Below, piece by piece: positions 1 through 9,115 of a DNA stretch of 32,269 nucleotides. A model generated the notes under the pieces. The model was not told the DNA's origin. It ran no database searches and saw nothing but the letters and a program-made list of their open reading frames with translations. Position numbers and translations under genes: made by a program. The DNA is taken from positions 1 to 32,269 of the forward strand of contig NZ_CAJYIU010000026.1 of assembly GCF_913775355.1 (NCBI RefSeq), written 5' to 3'. Within the stretch, counting starts at the first letter, position 1, and each line of letters opens with the position of its first letter. Source of the stretch: an uncultured Aureimonas sp. GTDB taxonomy: Bacteria; Pseudomonadota; Alphaproteobacteria; Rhizobiales; Rhizobiaceae.

Positions 1-2
1 AC

Positions 3-200
3 TGGCGTCACTCGATCGTCGATCTCCTGAAGCTCCTCGACCTCGATTCCAGCCTCTCGGCCCGGCAGGAGCTGGCGAAGGAGCTCGGCTACACCGGCGA
101 CCACAACGATTCGGCCGCGATGAACACCTGGCTCCACCGGCAGGTCATGACGAAGCTGGCCGCCAACGGCGGCACGGTGCCGGCCGAGTTGCGCGACTGA
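3..200 (+). CDS. DUF3597 domain-containing protein, C-terminal fragment
   Basis: The gene enters from the left edge, so only the last 65 codons are visible. The frame ends in TGA at 198-200. The readable end includes WRHSIVDLLKLLDLDSSLS, then KELGYTG and a final VPAELRD, which is the typical C-terminus of DUF3597 proteins. These are small bacterial proteins, often with a LysM-like or linker N-terminus, and their function is unknown. A strong hairpin directly after the stop probably terminates the transcript. The gene converges on murJ with 21 bp between the stop codons. The family assignment is from memory of the conserved tail and is fairly secure; no role can be inferred. Confidence 0.8.
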   Translation, partial: WRHSIVDLLKLLDLDSSLSARQELAKELGYTGDHNDSAAMNTWLHRQVMTKLAANGGTVPAELRD

Positions 201-212
201 CGGCCCTGGAGC

Positions 213-240
213 CGGGCGGCCCTAGCCGGCCGCCCGTTTC
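213..240 (+). terminator. Hairpin terminator after the DUF3597 gene
   Basis: A perfect 9-bp stem (CGGGCGGCC at 213-221 and GGCCGCCCG at 228-236) with a 6-nt loop is followed by TTTC. It overlaps the last codons of the convergent murJ gene. The T-tract is short, so efficiency is uncertain. Confidence 0.55.
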
Positions 241-1832
241 CGCCGCACGAGCTTCAGCACCATGGCCCGGTCGGCCGCCCCGGTGAGGAAGGCCAGCGCG
301 AAGTAGATCAGCATGGCGACGCCCGCGAGCGCCAGAACGGCCAGCGACTGGTGGATCACGTTGGGGGCCGACCCCATCCAGCGCTCCAGCGCCTCCAGCA
401 TTACGAGAAGCGCGCCGCCCATCAACGCGGCCGACAGGAACACCAGCCCGGCGCGGCGCAGGAGCTTGCCGTCGACGTGCCAGAGCCCCTGGCGCCGCAG
501 TCCCTCGAACAGGAGGGCCGCGTTGATCCAGCCGGCCAGCGTCGTCGCCGCCGCGATGCCGCGCTCAGCGTAGAACCAGAACAGGACGAAGGACAGGACG
601 GTGTTGGCGAGCGCCGAGATGCCGGTGACGATCATCGGCGTGCGCGTGTTCTCGCGCGCGAAATAGCCGGGCGAGAAGACCTTGATGAGGACGAAGGCCG
701 GCAGGCCGAGGGCGTAGAGGCCGAGGACGGCGGCGACCTTCTCGGTCGTGTCCGGCCCGAACGCGCCGCGTTCGTAGATCAGCCGGATGATCGGTTCGGG
801 CATTACGAAGAGCGCGACGGCCGCCGGCACGGTCAGGAACAGGGCGAACTCGAGCGAGCGGTTCTGCGTGTGCTGCGCCTCCTCCAGCCGCCCCGCCTTC
901 AGGGCGCGGGCGAGCTCGGGCAGGAGCACGACGCCGATCGCGACGCCGACCATGCCGAGCGGCAGCTGGTAAGGCCGGTCGGCATAGGTGAGGATCGACA
1001 CGGCGCCGGGCTGGTAGGAGGCGATCGCCTGGCCGACGAAGAGGTTGATCTGGGTGATGCCGCCGATCAGCGCGGCGGGGCCGGCCAGAATCAGGAGCCG
1101 CTTCAGTCCCGGCGTCCAGCGCGGCCGGCCGAGCGAGACCGAGAAGCCGGCGAGCCGCATGGCGAGCGTCACCATCAGAAGCTGCCCGACGCCGGCGGCG
1201 AGCACGCCCCAACTCATCAGGAAGCCGATCGTCGCCTGGTCGGCCCTTGTCCACCACGCATAGGCGAGGACGCCGATCAGGATGAAGTTGAGGAGGGTCG
1301 GCGCGGCCGCGGCGGCGAAGAAGCGGCGGAAGGCGTTGAGGATGCCCGACACCATCGCCATCAGCGACATGCAGGCGAGATAGGGAAACATGATGCGCGA
1401 GAAGGCGACGGTGATGCCGAAACGATCCTCGCAGGAGAGCTGCTGCCCGAGCGTCTCGGGATCGTCGATGCAGGCGGCAAGACCCGGCGCGATGATGGTC
1501 TTCACCAGGAACGGCATGAAGATCATGGCGACGATGGTGAGCCCCGTCAGGACCACGAAGAGGGTCGCGAATATCTCGGACGCGAAGCGCCGCGCGCCGG
1601 CCTCGCCCTCCTCCTCCAGCGAGCGGGCGAAGAGCGGGATGAAGGCGGCGTTGAACGCGCCTTCCGCGAACAGGCGCCGGAAGAGATTGGGAAAGCGGAA
1701 GGCGAGGTTGAAGGCGTCCGCGACCGGCCCGATGCCGAGCGCGGACGCCATCATCATCTCGCGCGTGAAGCCGAAGACGCGGCTGACGAGCGTCGCGCCG
1801 CCGACGGTGGCGAATTTCTTGAGAAGGCTCAA
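222..1832 (-). CDS. murJ: MurJ lipid II flippase
   Basis: This polytopic inner-membrane protein of the MVF/MATE-like superfamily moves lipid II to the periplasmic face for peptidoglycan synthesis. The 536-aa length and the N-terminus (MSLLKKFATVGGATLVSRV, then FTREMMMA and PNLFRRLFAEGAFNAAFIP) match the family, and hydrophobic segments run through the whole chain as expected for about 14 helices. The start is TTG at 1832-1830. It overlaps the glnD stop as TTGA, and there is no convincing ribosome-binding site in front, so translation is probably coupled to glnD. The glnD-murJ order is common in rhizobia. Identity is very secure; the exact start is slightly less so. Confidence 0.95.
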   Translation of the reverse strand: MSLLKKFATVGGATLVSRVFGFTREMMMASALGIGPVADAFNLAFRFPNLFRRLFAEGAFNAAFIPLFARSLEEEGEAGARRFASEIFATLFVVLTGLTIVAMIFMPFLVKTIIAPGLAACIDDPETLGQQLSCEDRFGITVAFSRIMFPYLACMSLMAMVSGILNAFRRFFAAAAAPTLLNFILIGVLAYAWWTRADQATIGFLMSWGVLAAGVGQLLMVTLAMRLAGFSVSLGRPRWTPGLKRLLILAGPAALIGGITQINLFVGQAIASYQPGAVSILTYADRPYQLPLGMVGVAIGVVLLPELARALKAGRLEEAQHTQNRSLEFALFLTVPAAVALFVMPEPIIRLIYERGAFGPDTTEKVAAVLGLYALGLPAFVLIKVFSPGYFARENTRTPMIVTGISALANTVLSFVLFWFYAERGIAAATTLAGWINAALLFEGLRRQGLWHVDGKLLRRAGLVFLSAALMGGALLVMLEALERWMGSAPNVIHQSLAVLALAGVAMLIYFALAFLTGAADRAMVLKLVRRKRAAG

Positions 1833-4696
1833 CTGACGATTCCGAAGGCGACCGGCGTCGGTTTGACGGAGGGCGAGGAGAGTTCGCCGTCCGGGTCCTC
1901 GAAGACCGAGAGAAGACGGCGGCGGATGCGGTCGGAGCGTCCCTCGCCCGTCACCTTCATGCCGAGGAGGTCGGTGACGTAGAAGACGTCGACTACCTTC
2001 TCGCCGTAGGTCGAGATATGGGCCGAGCGGATGTCGAGCGAGAGGTCCGAGATCGCGCCGGTGAGGTCGGCGAGCAGCCCCGGCCGGTCGAGCCCCTCGA
2101 CCTCCAGCACCGTCAGGCGGTTCGACAGCTCGTTATGGATGTCGATGCGCGGCGGAAAGGCGAAGGACGGGCTGGTACGGGGTGAGCGACGCCGGGCGAT
2201 CAGGGCGGGAATCGCCTCGCGCCCATTGAGGAGGCTTTCGATCGTGGCCGCGATCCGCGTCGCGCGGCGCAGCTCGTCGGCGTCCTCCGCGAACTCGCGG
2301 TTCAGCGTGACGATGTCGAGCGCCCGCCCGTCGGTCATCGTGAAGATCTGCGCGTCGGCGATGTTGGCGCCCGCCGAGGCGCAGCCGCCGGCGATCAGCG
2401 ACAGGAGGCGCGGATGGTCGGGCGCCAGCACCGTGATCTCGGTCACGCCGCGGAACCGGTCGGTGCGCGAGATGGTGGCGAAGGTGCGCGCGCCCGCGTC
2501 GGCGTCGCGCACGAACTCGGCATGGCGCACCTGCTCGTCGATCGGCACCGACAGGAAGTAGTTCTGGTAGTGGTGATCGACCGCCGCCTCGCGCGCCTCC
2601 GCGTCCCAGGCCGACAGGCGCGCGCGCAGCTCGGCCTTGGCGGCCTGCGTGCGCTGCTCGCGCGAAGATTCGGAATATCCACCGGTCAGCATGGGCTCGG
2701 TCTCGGCATAGAGCGTGCGGATGAGCTGGCCCTTCCAGCCGTTCCAGACACCGGGGCCGACCGCACGGATGTCGCAGACCGTCAGGATCGTCAGGAGCTT
2801 TAGCCGGTCCAGCGTCTGCACGCGGGCGGCGAAATCGCGGATCGTCTTGTGGTCGTTGAGGTCGCGCTGCTGCGCAACCATCGACATGACGAGATGGTCG
2901 CGCACCAGCCAGGCGACGAGCTCGGTCTCGCCGGCATCGAGGCCGAGGCGCGGGCAGAGCTCCTCGGCGATCTCGGCGCCCGCGACCGAATGGTCCTCCG
3001 GCCGCCCCTTGGCGATATCGTGGATCAGAAGCGCGACGTAGAGCGGCACGCGGTCTCGGATCGTCGAGATGAAGCCGGAGGTCACCGGCAGCTCGCCGCC
3101 GAGATTGCCGCGCTCGAGCTTGGAAAGTTCCGCGATCGAGCGCAGGAGATGCTCGTCCACCGTGTAGTGGTGGTACATGTTGAACTGCATCATCGCGACG
3201 ATCTTGCCGAAGTCGGGCACGAAGCGGCCGAGCACGCCGGCCTCGTTCATCCGGCGCAGGTGGAAGGCCGGGTCCTCGCGGTCGGTGAGAACGTCGATGA
3301 AGAGGGAGTTGGCCTCCGGATTGCGGCGCAGGTCGTTGTCGATGAGGCGCAGCGACCGGCGGATCAGCTTCAGGGCGTCCGGGTGGTATTCCAGTCGGTG
3401 GACCGCCGCGAGCTTGAAGATGCGCAGGAGATTGACCGGATCAGCCGCGAAGACATGCCGGTCGGCGACGTTGATGCGGCCGTTGTCGACGAGGAACGAG
3501 AGCGTGCCGGGAATGTGGCGCGAGCGGCGGCGCAGCGACTGGACGAAGCCGCGGATGCCCGGCACGTCCTTCGCCTTCTCCTCCTCCAGCGCCGCGCAGA
3601 ATATGCCGGTGAGGTCGCCGACGTCTTTCGCGATCAGGAAGTAGTGCTTCATGAAGCGTTCGACGTCGGTGAGGCCGGGATGCGACGTGTAGCCGAGGCG
3701 CGCGGCGATCTCGGGCTGGATATCGAAGGACAAGCGCTCCTCGGCCTTACCGGTCAGGAAGTGCATGTGGCAGCGCACGGCCCAGAGGAAGTCCTCGGCC
3801 TTGCCGAAAATCTGGCCCTCGCGCCGCGAGAAGACGCCGGCCGCGACCAGTGCCTCGCGCGTGTCGACGCGGTAATGGTCCTTGGCGATCCAGAACAGGG
3901 TGTGGAGGTCGCGAAGCCCGCCCTTCCCTTCCTTGACGTTGGGCTCGACCAGATAGCGCGTGTCGCCACCCTTGGCGTGTCGCGCATCCCGCTCGGCGAG
4001 CTTGGCGGCGATGAAGGCGCGGCCCGTGCCCTCGACCACCTCGGCGTCGAAGCGACGGCCGAGCTCGGCGAAAAGCTCGGCGTCGCCGCAGATCAGCCGC
4101 CGTTCCAGGATCGCGGTGCGGATGGTGAAGTCGCTCTCCGACAGGCGCACGCTCTCCTCGACCGAGCGGGTCGCGTGGCCGACCTTCAGGCCGAGGTCCC
4201 AGAGAAGGTAGAGAAGATACTCGGCGACCTGCTCGCCGAGCGCCGTCTGCTTGTAGGGCAGGAGAAACAGGAGATCGATGTCGGAGCCGGGCGCCAGCGT
4301 CCCGCGCCCGTAGCCGCCGACGGCGAGGATCGCCATGCGCTCGCCCGACGACAGGTTGGTCGCGGCGAAGACGTGGTGGAGGGCGAAGTCGTGGACGGCT
4401 CGGATCAACTCATCCTGCAGCGCCGAGATTCGCGCGGCACAGGGCAGCCCCCCGCCGTCGGCGAACAGCATGGCCTCCGCGGCCTTGCGCCCGGCGATAT
4501 TGGCGGCCTTGAGGACGGCCAGCACCTTGGCGCGCACCTCGGGCGTCGCGCAGGCTCCGGGCTTTTCCGACGGCACGAGGGCCCAGAGCGCCGCGCGCAG
4601 CGCCGCCGGATCGACGATCTCGGACAGGCGCAGGTCCTCGCCGTCGAGCGGATGGCGCGCCGCAAAGCGGATGCCGGGTTTGGAAGAAACGCTCAT
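1829..4696 (-). CDS. glnD: GlnD, PII uridylyltransferase / uridylyl-removing enzyme
   Basis: GlnD senses glutamine and adds or removes UMP on PII proteins, which sets the state of nitrogen regulation. The 955-aa protein shows the full domain order: a nucleotidyltransferase domain with GGYGRGTLAPGSDIDLL (GSDID at about residues 137-141), an HD hydrolase domain with LLIHDIAKG (HD near 559-560), and two C-terminal ACT domains (about 745-790, and 862-916 with LDRPGLLADLTGAISDL). The start is ATG at 4696-4694, preceded by GAGG at moderate spacing. The stop overlaps the murJ start, so the two form an operon. It complements the RpoN and PtsN genes later in this window, which belong to the same nitrogen-control network. 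No key residue appears to be missing. Confidence 0.96.
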   Translation of the reverse strand: MSVSSKPGIRFAARHPLDGEDLRLSEIVDPAALRAALWALVPSEKPGACATPEVRAKVLAVLKAANIAGRKAAEAMLFADGGGLPCAARISALQDELIRAVHDFALHHVFAATNLSSGERMAILAVGGYGRGTLAPGSDIDLLFLLPYKQTALGEQVAEYLLYLLWDLGLKVGHATRSVEESVRLSESDFTIRTAILERRLICGDAELFAELGRRFDAEVVEGTGRAFIAAKLAERDARHAKGGDTRYLVEPNVKEGKGGLRDLHTLFWIAKDHYRVDTREALVAAGVFSRREGQIFGKAEDFLWAVRCHMHFLTGKAEERLSFDIQPEIAARLGYTSHPGLTDVERFMKHYFLIAKDVGDLTGIFCAALEEEKAKDVPGIRGFVQSLRRRSRHIPGTLSFLVDNGRINVADRHVFAADPVNLLRIFKLAAVHRLEYHPDALKLIRRSLRLIDNDLRRNPEANSLFIDVLTDREDPAFHLRRMNEAGVLGRFVPDFGKIVAMMQFNMYHHYTVDEHLLRSIAELSKLERGNLGGELPVTSGFISTIRDRVPLYVALLIHDIAKGRPEDHSVAGAEIAEELCPRLGLDAGETELVAWLVRDHLVMSMVAQQRDLNDHKTIRDFAARVQTLDRLKLLTILTVCDIRAVGPGVWNGWKGQLIRTLYAETEPMLTGGYSESSREQRTQAAKAELRARLSAWDAEAREAAVDHHYQNYFLSVPIDEQVRHAEFVRDADAGARTFATISRTDRFRGVTEITVLAPDHPRLLSLIAGGCASAGANIADAQIFTMTDGRALDIVTLNREFAEDADELRRATRIAATIESLLNGREAIPALIARRRSPRTSPSFAFPPRIDIHNELSNRLTVLEVEGLDRPGLLADLTGAISDLSLDIRSAHISTYGEKVVDVFYVTDLLGMKVTGEGRSDRIRRRLLSVFEDPDGELSSPSVKPTPVAFGIVS

Positions 4697-4720
4697 AGGA
4701 CTGCCTCATGCCGGCGCAAC

Positions 4721-4767
4721 GCCGCCGCCGGTCGGCGGGCGTGAAAGCCCGTCCGTCCGGCGGCGGC
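4721..4767 (-). terminator. Long GC hairpin between the SDR gene and glnD
   Basis: An 11-bp outer stem (GCCGCCGCCGG at 4721-4731 with CCGGCGGCGGC at 4757-4767) encloses an inner CGGGC/GCCCG stem with a GTGAAA loop on the plus strand. It lies 25 bp upstream of the glnD start and about 70 bp after the SDR stop. It could end SDR transcription, although it has no T-tract, or it could be structure in the glnD leader. Confidence 0.4.
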
Positions 4768-4836
4768 GCTCTAGCATGGGCGAGCGGCCCTGACAAAAGG
4801 TTGCGCCGGGAGGGCCTCCACCTGGCGCGTCCGCGT

Positions 4837-5682
4837 TCAGGCGCCGACGATGGTCCCGCCGTTCGGGTGCATCACCTGTCCGGTGAAGTAGGAGCCGTCG
4901 TCGGAGGCGAGGAACAGGAGCGCCGAGGCGACCTCGTTCGGCTGGCCGGCGCGCTTCATCGGCACCTGGCTGCCGAAGCTCGCGACCTTCTCCTCGTCCA
5001 TCGCCATCGGGATGAAGGGCGTCCAGATCGGACCCGGCGCGACGCCGTTCACGCGGATGCCCTTCTCCACGAGGTTGGAGGCCATCGAGCGCGTGAAGGC
5101 GGTGATGGCGCCCTTGGTCGAGGAGTAGTCGATCAGCGTGTCGTTGCCCTTGTAGGAATTGACCGAGGTCACGTTGACGATGGCCGCCCCGCTCTTCAGG
5201 TGATCGAGCGCGGCCTGCGTCATGTAGAAGTAGCCGTAGATGTTGGTCTCGAAGGTCTTGGCGAGCTGCTCCTCGGAGATCTCGCGCAGGTCCTCCACCT
5301 CCTCCTGGTGGGCGGCGTTGTTGACGAGGATGTCGAGCTTGCCGAACGTGGCGACGGCCTTGTCGACGGCCTCCTTGCAGAACGCCTTAAAGCGCACGTT
5401 GCCCTTGATCAAGAGCGCCTTGCGGCCTTCGCGCTCGACCAGCGCCCTGGTCTCCTCGGCGTCACGGTCCTCGTCGAGATACATGATCGCGACATCGGCG
5501 CCCTCGCGCGCGAAGAGGACGGCGGTCGCGCGACCGATGCCGGAATCCCCGCCCGTGATGATCGCCGTCTTGCCGGCAAGGCGACCGGACCCCGGAAAGC
5601 GAGGCTCGTAGTCCGGCCGCGGCGTCATCTCGTGCTCGAGGCCGGGATCGCGGGACTGGTGCTGGGGGGGAAAGTTCGACAT
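4837..5682 (-). CDS. SDR-family NAD(P)-dependent oxidoreductase, YghA/YdaD-like
   Basis: This 281-aa classical short-chain dehydrogenase has the nucleotide-binding motif TGGDSGIG (residues 43-50), NNAA (121-124), and a catalytic triad readable as S173, Y186 and K190 (VTSVNS and YSSTK). The N-terminal stretch rich in P, Q and R before the Rossmann fold, and the ending SYFTGQVMHPNGG, resemble the general-stress SDR group (E. coli YghA, Bacillus YdaD). The substrate cannot be told. ATG at 5682-5680 was chosen because AGGAG sits 10 nt upstream; the frame stays open further upstream but without such a site. A stress-sigma-like promoter lies about 50-75 bp upstream, which fits a stress role. Confidence 0.88.
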   Translation of the reverse strand: MSNFPPQHQSRDPGLEHEMTPRPDYEPRFPGSGRLAGKTAIITGGDSGIGRATAVLFAREGADVAIMYLDEDRDAEETRALVEREGRKALLIKGNVRFKAFCKEAVDKAVATFGKLDILVNNAAHQEEVEDLREISEEQLAKTFETNIYGYFYMTQAALDHLKSGAAIVNVTSVNSYKGNDTLIDYSSTKGAITAFTRSMASNLVEKGIRVNGVAPGPIWTPFIPMAMDEEKVASFGSQVPMKRAGQPNEVASALLFLASDDGSYFTGQVMHPNGGTIVGA

Positions 5683-5731
5683 GGCGCATGGCTCCTTCTG
5701 CGCGCCGCCGGGGCAGCGCATCCGGGCAAGG

Positions 5732-5756
5732 AAGGCCGACGCGCCCTGCGCGTTCC
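5732..5756 (-). promoter_or_regulatory. Candidate EcfG-type general-stress promoter for the SDR gene
   Basis: On the minus strand GGAAC (5756-5752) is followed, after 16 nt, by CCTT (5735-5732). The known alphaproteobacterial EcfG (PhyR pathway) consensus is GGAAC, 16-17 nt, then CGTT, so the -10 has one mismatch. It lies 50 bp upstream of the SDR start. Inferred by eye only. Confidence 0.4.
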
Positions 5757-5806
5757 CGCTTGGGCCACCGCGCAAAGCGTGGCCGGGAAACGATCCGGGC
5801 GACGCG

Positions 5807-8539
5807 TCAGGACTTCGAGGCGACGAGCCCTTTCAGCCGGTAGAGCGCTTCCAGCGCCTCGCGCGGGGTCAGGGCGTCGGGATCGAGCGCGGCGAGCGCC
5901 TCCAGCGCGGGCGACGGCGCCGGGGCGGCGGGCGCGCGGGCGGCCTGCGAGAACAGCGGCAGGTCGTCGAGGAAGGCGGTGCGCTTCTCGCCCTGGCCGG
6001 ACCGCTCGAGCTCCGACAGGATCTGCCGCGCCCGCTCGACCACGGCCGGCGGCAGGCCGGCAAGGCGCGCCACCTGAACGCCGTAGGAGCGGTCGGCGAC
6101 GCCCGCCGTCACCTCGTGGAGGAAGATCACCTCGCCCTCCCATTCCTTGACGCGCACCGTCGCATTGCGCAGGCGCTTCAGCCGCCCGGCCAGCGCCGTC
6201 ATCTCGTGGAAGTGGGTGGCGAACAGCGCGCGGGCCCGGTTTACCTCGTGCAGGTGCTCGACCGCCGCAAAGGCGATCGACAGGCCGTCGTAGGTCGAGG
6301 TGCCGCGCCCGATCTCGTCGAGCACGACCAGCGTCCGCTCGGTCGCCTGATTGAGGATCGCCGCGGTCTCGACCATCTCGACCATGAAGGTCGAGCGCCC
6401 CTCGGCAAGATCGTCGGACGCGCCGACGCGGCTGAACAGACGATCCACGACGCCGATATGGGCCTTCGTCGCCGGCACGAAGGCGCCGATTTGGGCAAGC
6501 ACCGCGATCAGCGCGTTCTGGCGCAGGAAGGTCGACTTGCCGCCCATGTTGGGACCGGTGATCAGCCAGATCGCGCCGGCGCCCCCCGCCTTGCCGGATA
6601 TCCCTTGCAGGGGCGACAGGTCGCAGTCGTTGGCGACGAAGGACTGGCCGCCGCCTTTCAGCGCCGCCTCGACCACCGGATGGCGGCCGCACTCGACGAA
6701 GAAGGCGAGCGAGCCGTCGACGACCGGCCGGACCCAATCGGCGGCCACCGCGAGATCGGCGAGCCCCGCCGACACGTCGATCACGGCCAGCGCGTCGCTG
6801 ACGCCGCGAATGGCGTCGATTTCGGCGAGCACCGCCTCGCGCATGCCGGAGAAGAGCCCGAGCTCGATCGCCAGAGCCTTCGAGCCCGCCTCGGTGATGC
6901 GGGCCTCGAGGTCGGCGAGTTCCGGTGTCGAGAAGCGCATGGCGGAGGCGAGCGTCTGGCGGTGGTGGAAGGCGCCCCCCGCCAGCATCGCCGGCCCCTG
7001 CGCCTCCGGCACCTCGACGAAATAGCCGAGCACGTTGTTGTGCTTGACCTTCAGGGAGCGGATGCCGGTCTCGCCGGCATAGCGCGCCTGCAGTTCGGCG
7101 ACGACGCGGCGCGAGTGGTCGCGCAGTGCCCGCGTCTCGTCGAGTTCGGGATCGGCCCCGGCGCGCACGAAGCCGCCGTCGCGGCGCTGGAGCGGCAGAT
7201 CGTCGGCGAGCGTGTCGGTCAGGCGAGCGGCCAACGCCTGCGGCCGGGCATCGAGAGCGGCGAGCGCATCGGCCAGCTCGCGCCCGAGGTCAGCGCCCGC
7301 GAGTTCGCGCGCGATCGTCCCGGCCCGCTCCAGCCCTTCGGCCAGCGCGCCGAGATCGCGCGGGCCGCCGCGATCGAGGCCGAGGCGCGACAGGGCGCGG
7401 TCGATGTCGGGCAGGCCGCGCAAGCATTCGCGCAGGCGGCGGCGCAGCGTGCCGTCCTCCGCCAGGCTTGCCACGCTGTCCTGCCGCTCGGAAATCCCAG
7501 CCGGGTCGGTCAGCGGCAGGGCGAGACGGGAGCCGAGCAGCCGCGAGCCCGCGCCCGTCAGGCAGCGGTCGATGGCGGCGATGAGCGAGCCCTGCCGCTT
7601 GCCGGCGACGGTGCGCGTCAGCTCGAGGCTCGTGCGCGTCGCCGGGTCGATCCTGAGATACGACCCCGCCTCCACGCGGCGCGGCGGCGAGAGCGGGGGA
7701 TGAGCCTTCAGCTGCGTGCGCGCGAGATAGGCCAGAAGCGCCGCCCCGGCCGACAGCTCGGCCCGCCCGAACGTGCCGAAGCCATCGAGCGTCGAGACGC
7801 CGAAGAAGCGGCACAGGCGCTCCTCGGCCGTCGCCCCGTCGAAGAGCACCGCCGGCTCGACGCGCAGGCGCCGCCCGAGACGATGCACGAGCGGGCCGAG
7901 GGCCTCGTCGGCCGCCAGCGTGTCGGCGACCACGACCTCGGACGGCTCCATCGCGAGGACGTCGGCGGCGAGCTGATCGGCGCTCGTCTGCGCGATGCGG
8001 AAGAGGCCGGTCGAGAGGTCGGTCCAGGCGATGGCATAGGCCCCGGCCGCCCCGCCGATGCGCGACAGGCACATGAGGTAGTTCGGCCGGCCGGGCTCGA
8101 GCAGCGTTTCCTCGGTGATCGTGCCGGGGGTGACGAGGCGCACCACGTCGCGCCGCACGACCGACTTGGCCCCGCGCTTCTTGGCCTCGGCGGGATCCTC
8201 GACCTGTTCGCAGACGGCGACGCGAAAGCCGAGGCCGATCAGCTTCTGCAGATAGTCGTCGGAGGAGACGACCGGCACGCCCGCCATCGGGATGTCGGCG
8301 CCCAGATGCTTGCCGCGCTTCGTCAGCGTGATGCCGAGCGCGGCCGAGGCCTCCACCGCGTCGTTGAAGAAGAGCTCGTAGAAATCGCCCATCCGGTAGA
8401 ACAGGAGACAGTCGGCGTGGCGCTCCTTGATCTCGAGGAACTGCGCCATCATCGGCGTCGGCGCGGCATCGCCCACGGCAGCCGGCCCCGTGTCGGGGGC
8501 CTGTCGCGGTTCGCGGTCGGGTCGCAGGATGTCGAGCAT
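5807..8539 (-). CDS. mutS: MutS DNA mismatch-recognition ATPase
   Basis: MutS binds mismatched bases and starts methyl-directed repair with MutL. Counted from ATG at 8539 the protein has 910 aa, the usual rhizobial length. The mismatch-binding Phe-X-Glu lies in GDFYELF (F53, E55). The Walker A motif GPNMGGKST is at about 662-670, and Walker B with [15 protein letters not shown] is at about 738-750. The C-terminal dimerisation tail is intact. The frame continues upstream to an ATG at 8635 (942 aa), but homologous sequence begins only around [15 protein letters not shown], so the shorter start is preferred. Neither start has a strong ribosome-binding site. A 954-codon open frame on the opposite strand is a GC-driven shadow. 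Confidence 0.95.
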   Translation of the reverse strand: MLDILRPDREPRQAPDTGPAAVGDAAPTPMMAQFLEIKERHADCLLFYRMGDFYELFFNDAVEASAALGITLTKRGKHLGADIPMAGVPVVSSDDYLQKLIGLGFRVAVCEQVEDPAEAKKRGAKSVVRRDVVRLVTPGTITEETLLEPGRPNYLMCLSRIGGAAGAYAIAWTDLSTGLFRIAQTSADQLAADVLAMEPSEVVVADTLAADEALGPLVHRLGRRLRVEPAVLFDGATAEERLCRFFGVSTLDGFGTFGRAELSAGAALLAYLARTQLKAHPPLSPPRRVEAGSYLRIDPATRTSLELTRTVAGKRQGSLIAAIDRCLTGAGSRLLGSRLALPLTDPAGISERQDSVASLAEDGTLRRRLRECLRGLPDIDRALSRLGLDRGGPRDLGALAEGLERAGTIARELAGADLGRELADALAALDARPQALAARLTDTLADDLPLQRRDGGFVRAGADPELDETRALRDHSRRVVAELQARYAGETGIRSLKVKHNNVLGYFVEVPEAQGPAMLAGGAFHHRQTLASAMRFSTPELADLEARITEAGSKALAIELGLFSGMREAVLAEIDAIRGVSDALAVIDVSAGLADLAVAADWVRPVVDGSLAFFVECGRHPVVEAALKGGGQSFVANDCDLSPLQGISGKAGGAGAIWLITGPNMGGKSTFLRQNALIAVLAQIGAFVPATKAHIGVVDRLFSRVGASDDLAEGRSTFMVEMVETAAILNQATERTLVVLDEIGRGTSTYDGLSIAFAAVEHLHEVNRARALFATHFHEMTALAGRLKRLRNATVRVKEWEGEVIFLHEVTAGVADRSYGVQVARLAGLPPAVVERARQILSELERSGQGEKRTAFLDDLPLFSQAARAPAAPAPSPALEALAALDPDALTPREALEALYRLKGLVASKS

Positions 8540-8764
8540 GGGTGAATGGATAACGGCGCCTGCCCCGGGGCGGAAGCCTGACGCCCCCTGCCGTCCCCAG
8601 GATTTCCGAGGGAACACGCACCATTCATCGGGCATTCAACAACCGCATGCGAGACTGACGGTCTGCAGGCGTCCATGATTTTGCCGAAGGCTGGTGCTAG
8701 AACGCGATCAGGATGGATTTTGCTCGATGCGCGGTGCTGAAGGCTGCGCGTCCGGGGACAGGCG

Positions 8765-9070
8765 ATGACACGGATCGACGGATTTTCGAGGATCGGCGGA
8801 GCGGCGCTGGCGGCTCTGCTTCTGATGGGCGGCGCAGGCGCGGCGCTGGCACAGGACCAGAAGGAGCGGGTCAACGTCTACCAGTACGCGGTGGACCACC
8901 CGCAGGCCGACGCGCAGATGAAGAGCGCGCCGAGCCTCGGCGCCTCGGTGCCCCAGGCGGTGGAGCTGGCGCGCGTCGAGGGCGAGCAGGACTACGGCTA
9001 CTTCTATTTCGAAGGGCGCCCGGTGCTGGTCGACATGCACACCCGATCCGTGGTCCGCGTCGACCAATAA
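8765..9070 (+). CDS. Small exported DUF1236-like protein
   Basis: This 101-aa protein has a clear Sec signal peptide: a hydrophobic stretch at about residues 10-27 ending in GAALAQ, so the mature form begins near residue 30. The mature part ends YFYFEGRPVLVDMHTRSVVRVDQ-like, with the pattern hydrophobic-V-D-x-x-T-R-x-V-V that recalls the C-terminal repeat of DUF1236 proteins, which are common in Hyphomicrobiales. A GGGGAC/GGCG purine stretch precedes the ATG. The gene is flanked by divergent mutS and convergent olsB. The function is unknown; a periplasmic or outer-surface location is inferred from the signal peptide. Confidence 0.7.
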   Translation: MTRIDGFSRIGGAALAALLLMGGAGAALAQDQKERVNVYQYAVDHPQADAQMKSAPSLGASVPQAVELARVEGEQDYGYFYFEGRPVLVDMHTRSVVRVDQ

Positions 9071-9084
9071 CGATAGGCCGATCG

Positions 9085-9109
9085 CCGGGCGGCCGCTTCC
9101 GCCGCCCGG
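9085..9109. terminator. Hairpin between convergent genes
   Basis: A perfect 9-bp GC stem (CCGGGCGGC at 9085-9093, GCCGCCCGG at 9101-9109) with a 7-nt loop lies in the 45-bp gap between the two convergent stop codons. It has no T-tract on either side. It probably acts as a shared terminator or transcript-end stabiliser. Confidence 0.45.
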
Positions 9110-9115
9110 ACGGAC

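Noticed and set aside
351-8545. Very long plus-strand open frames (up to 954 codons) opposite murJ, glnD and mutS.
   Set aside because: They are antisense to well-recognised genes, rich in E, R, A, G and D with no family resemblance; high GC removes stop codons in shadow frames.
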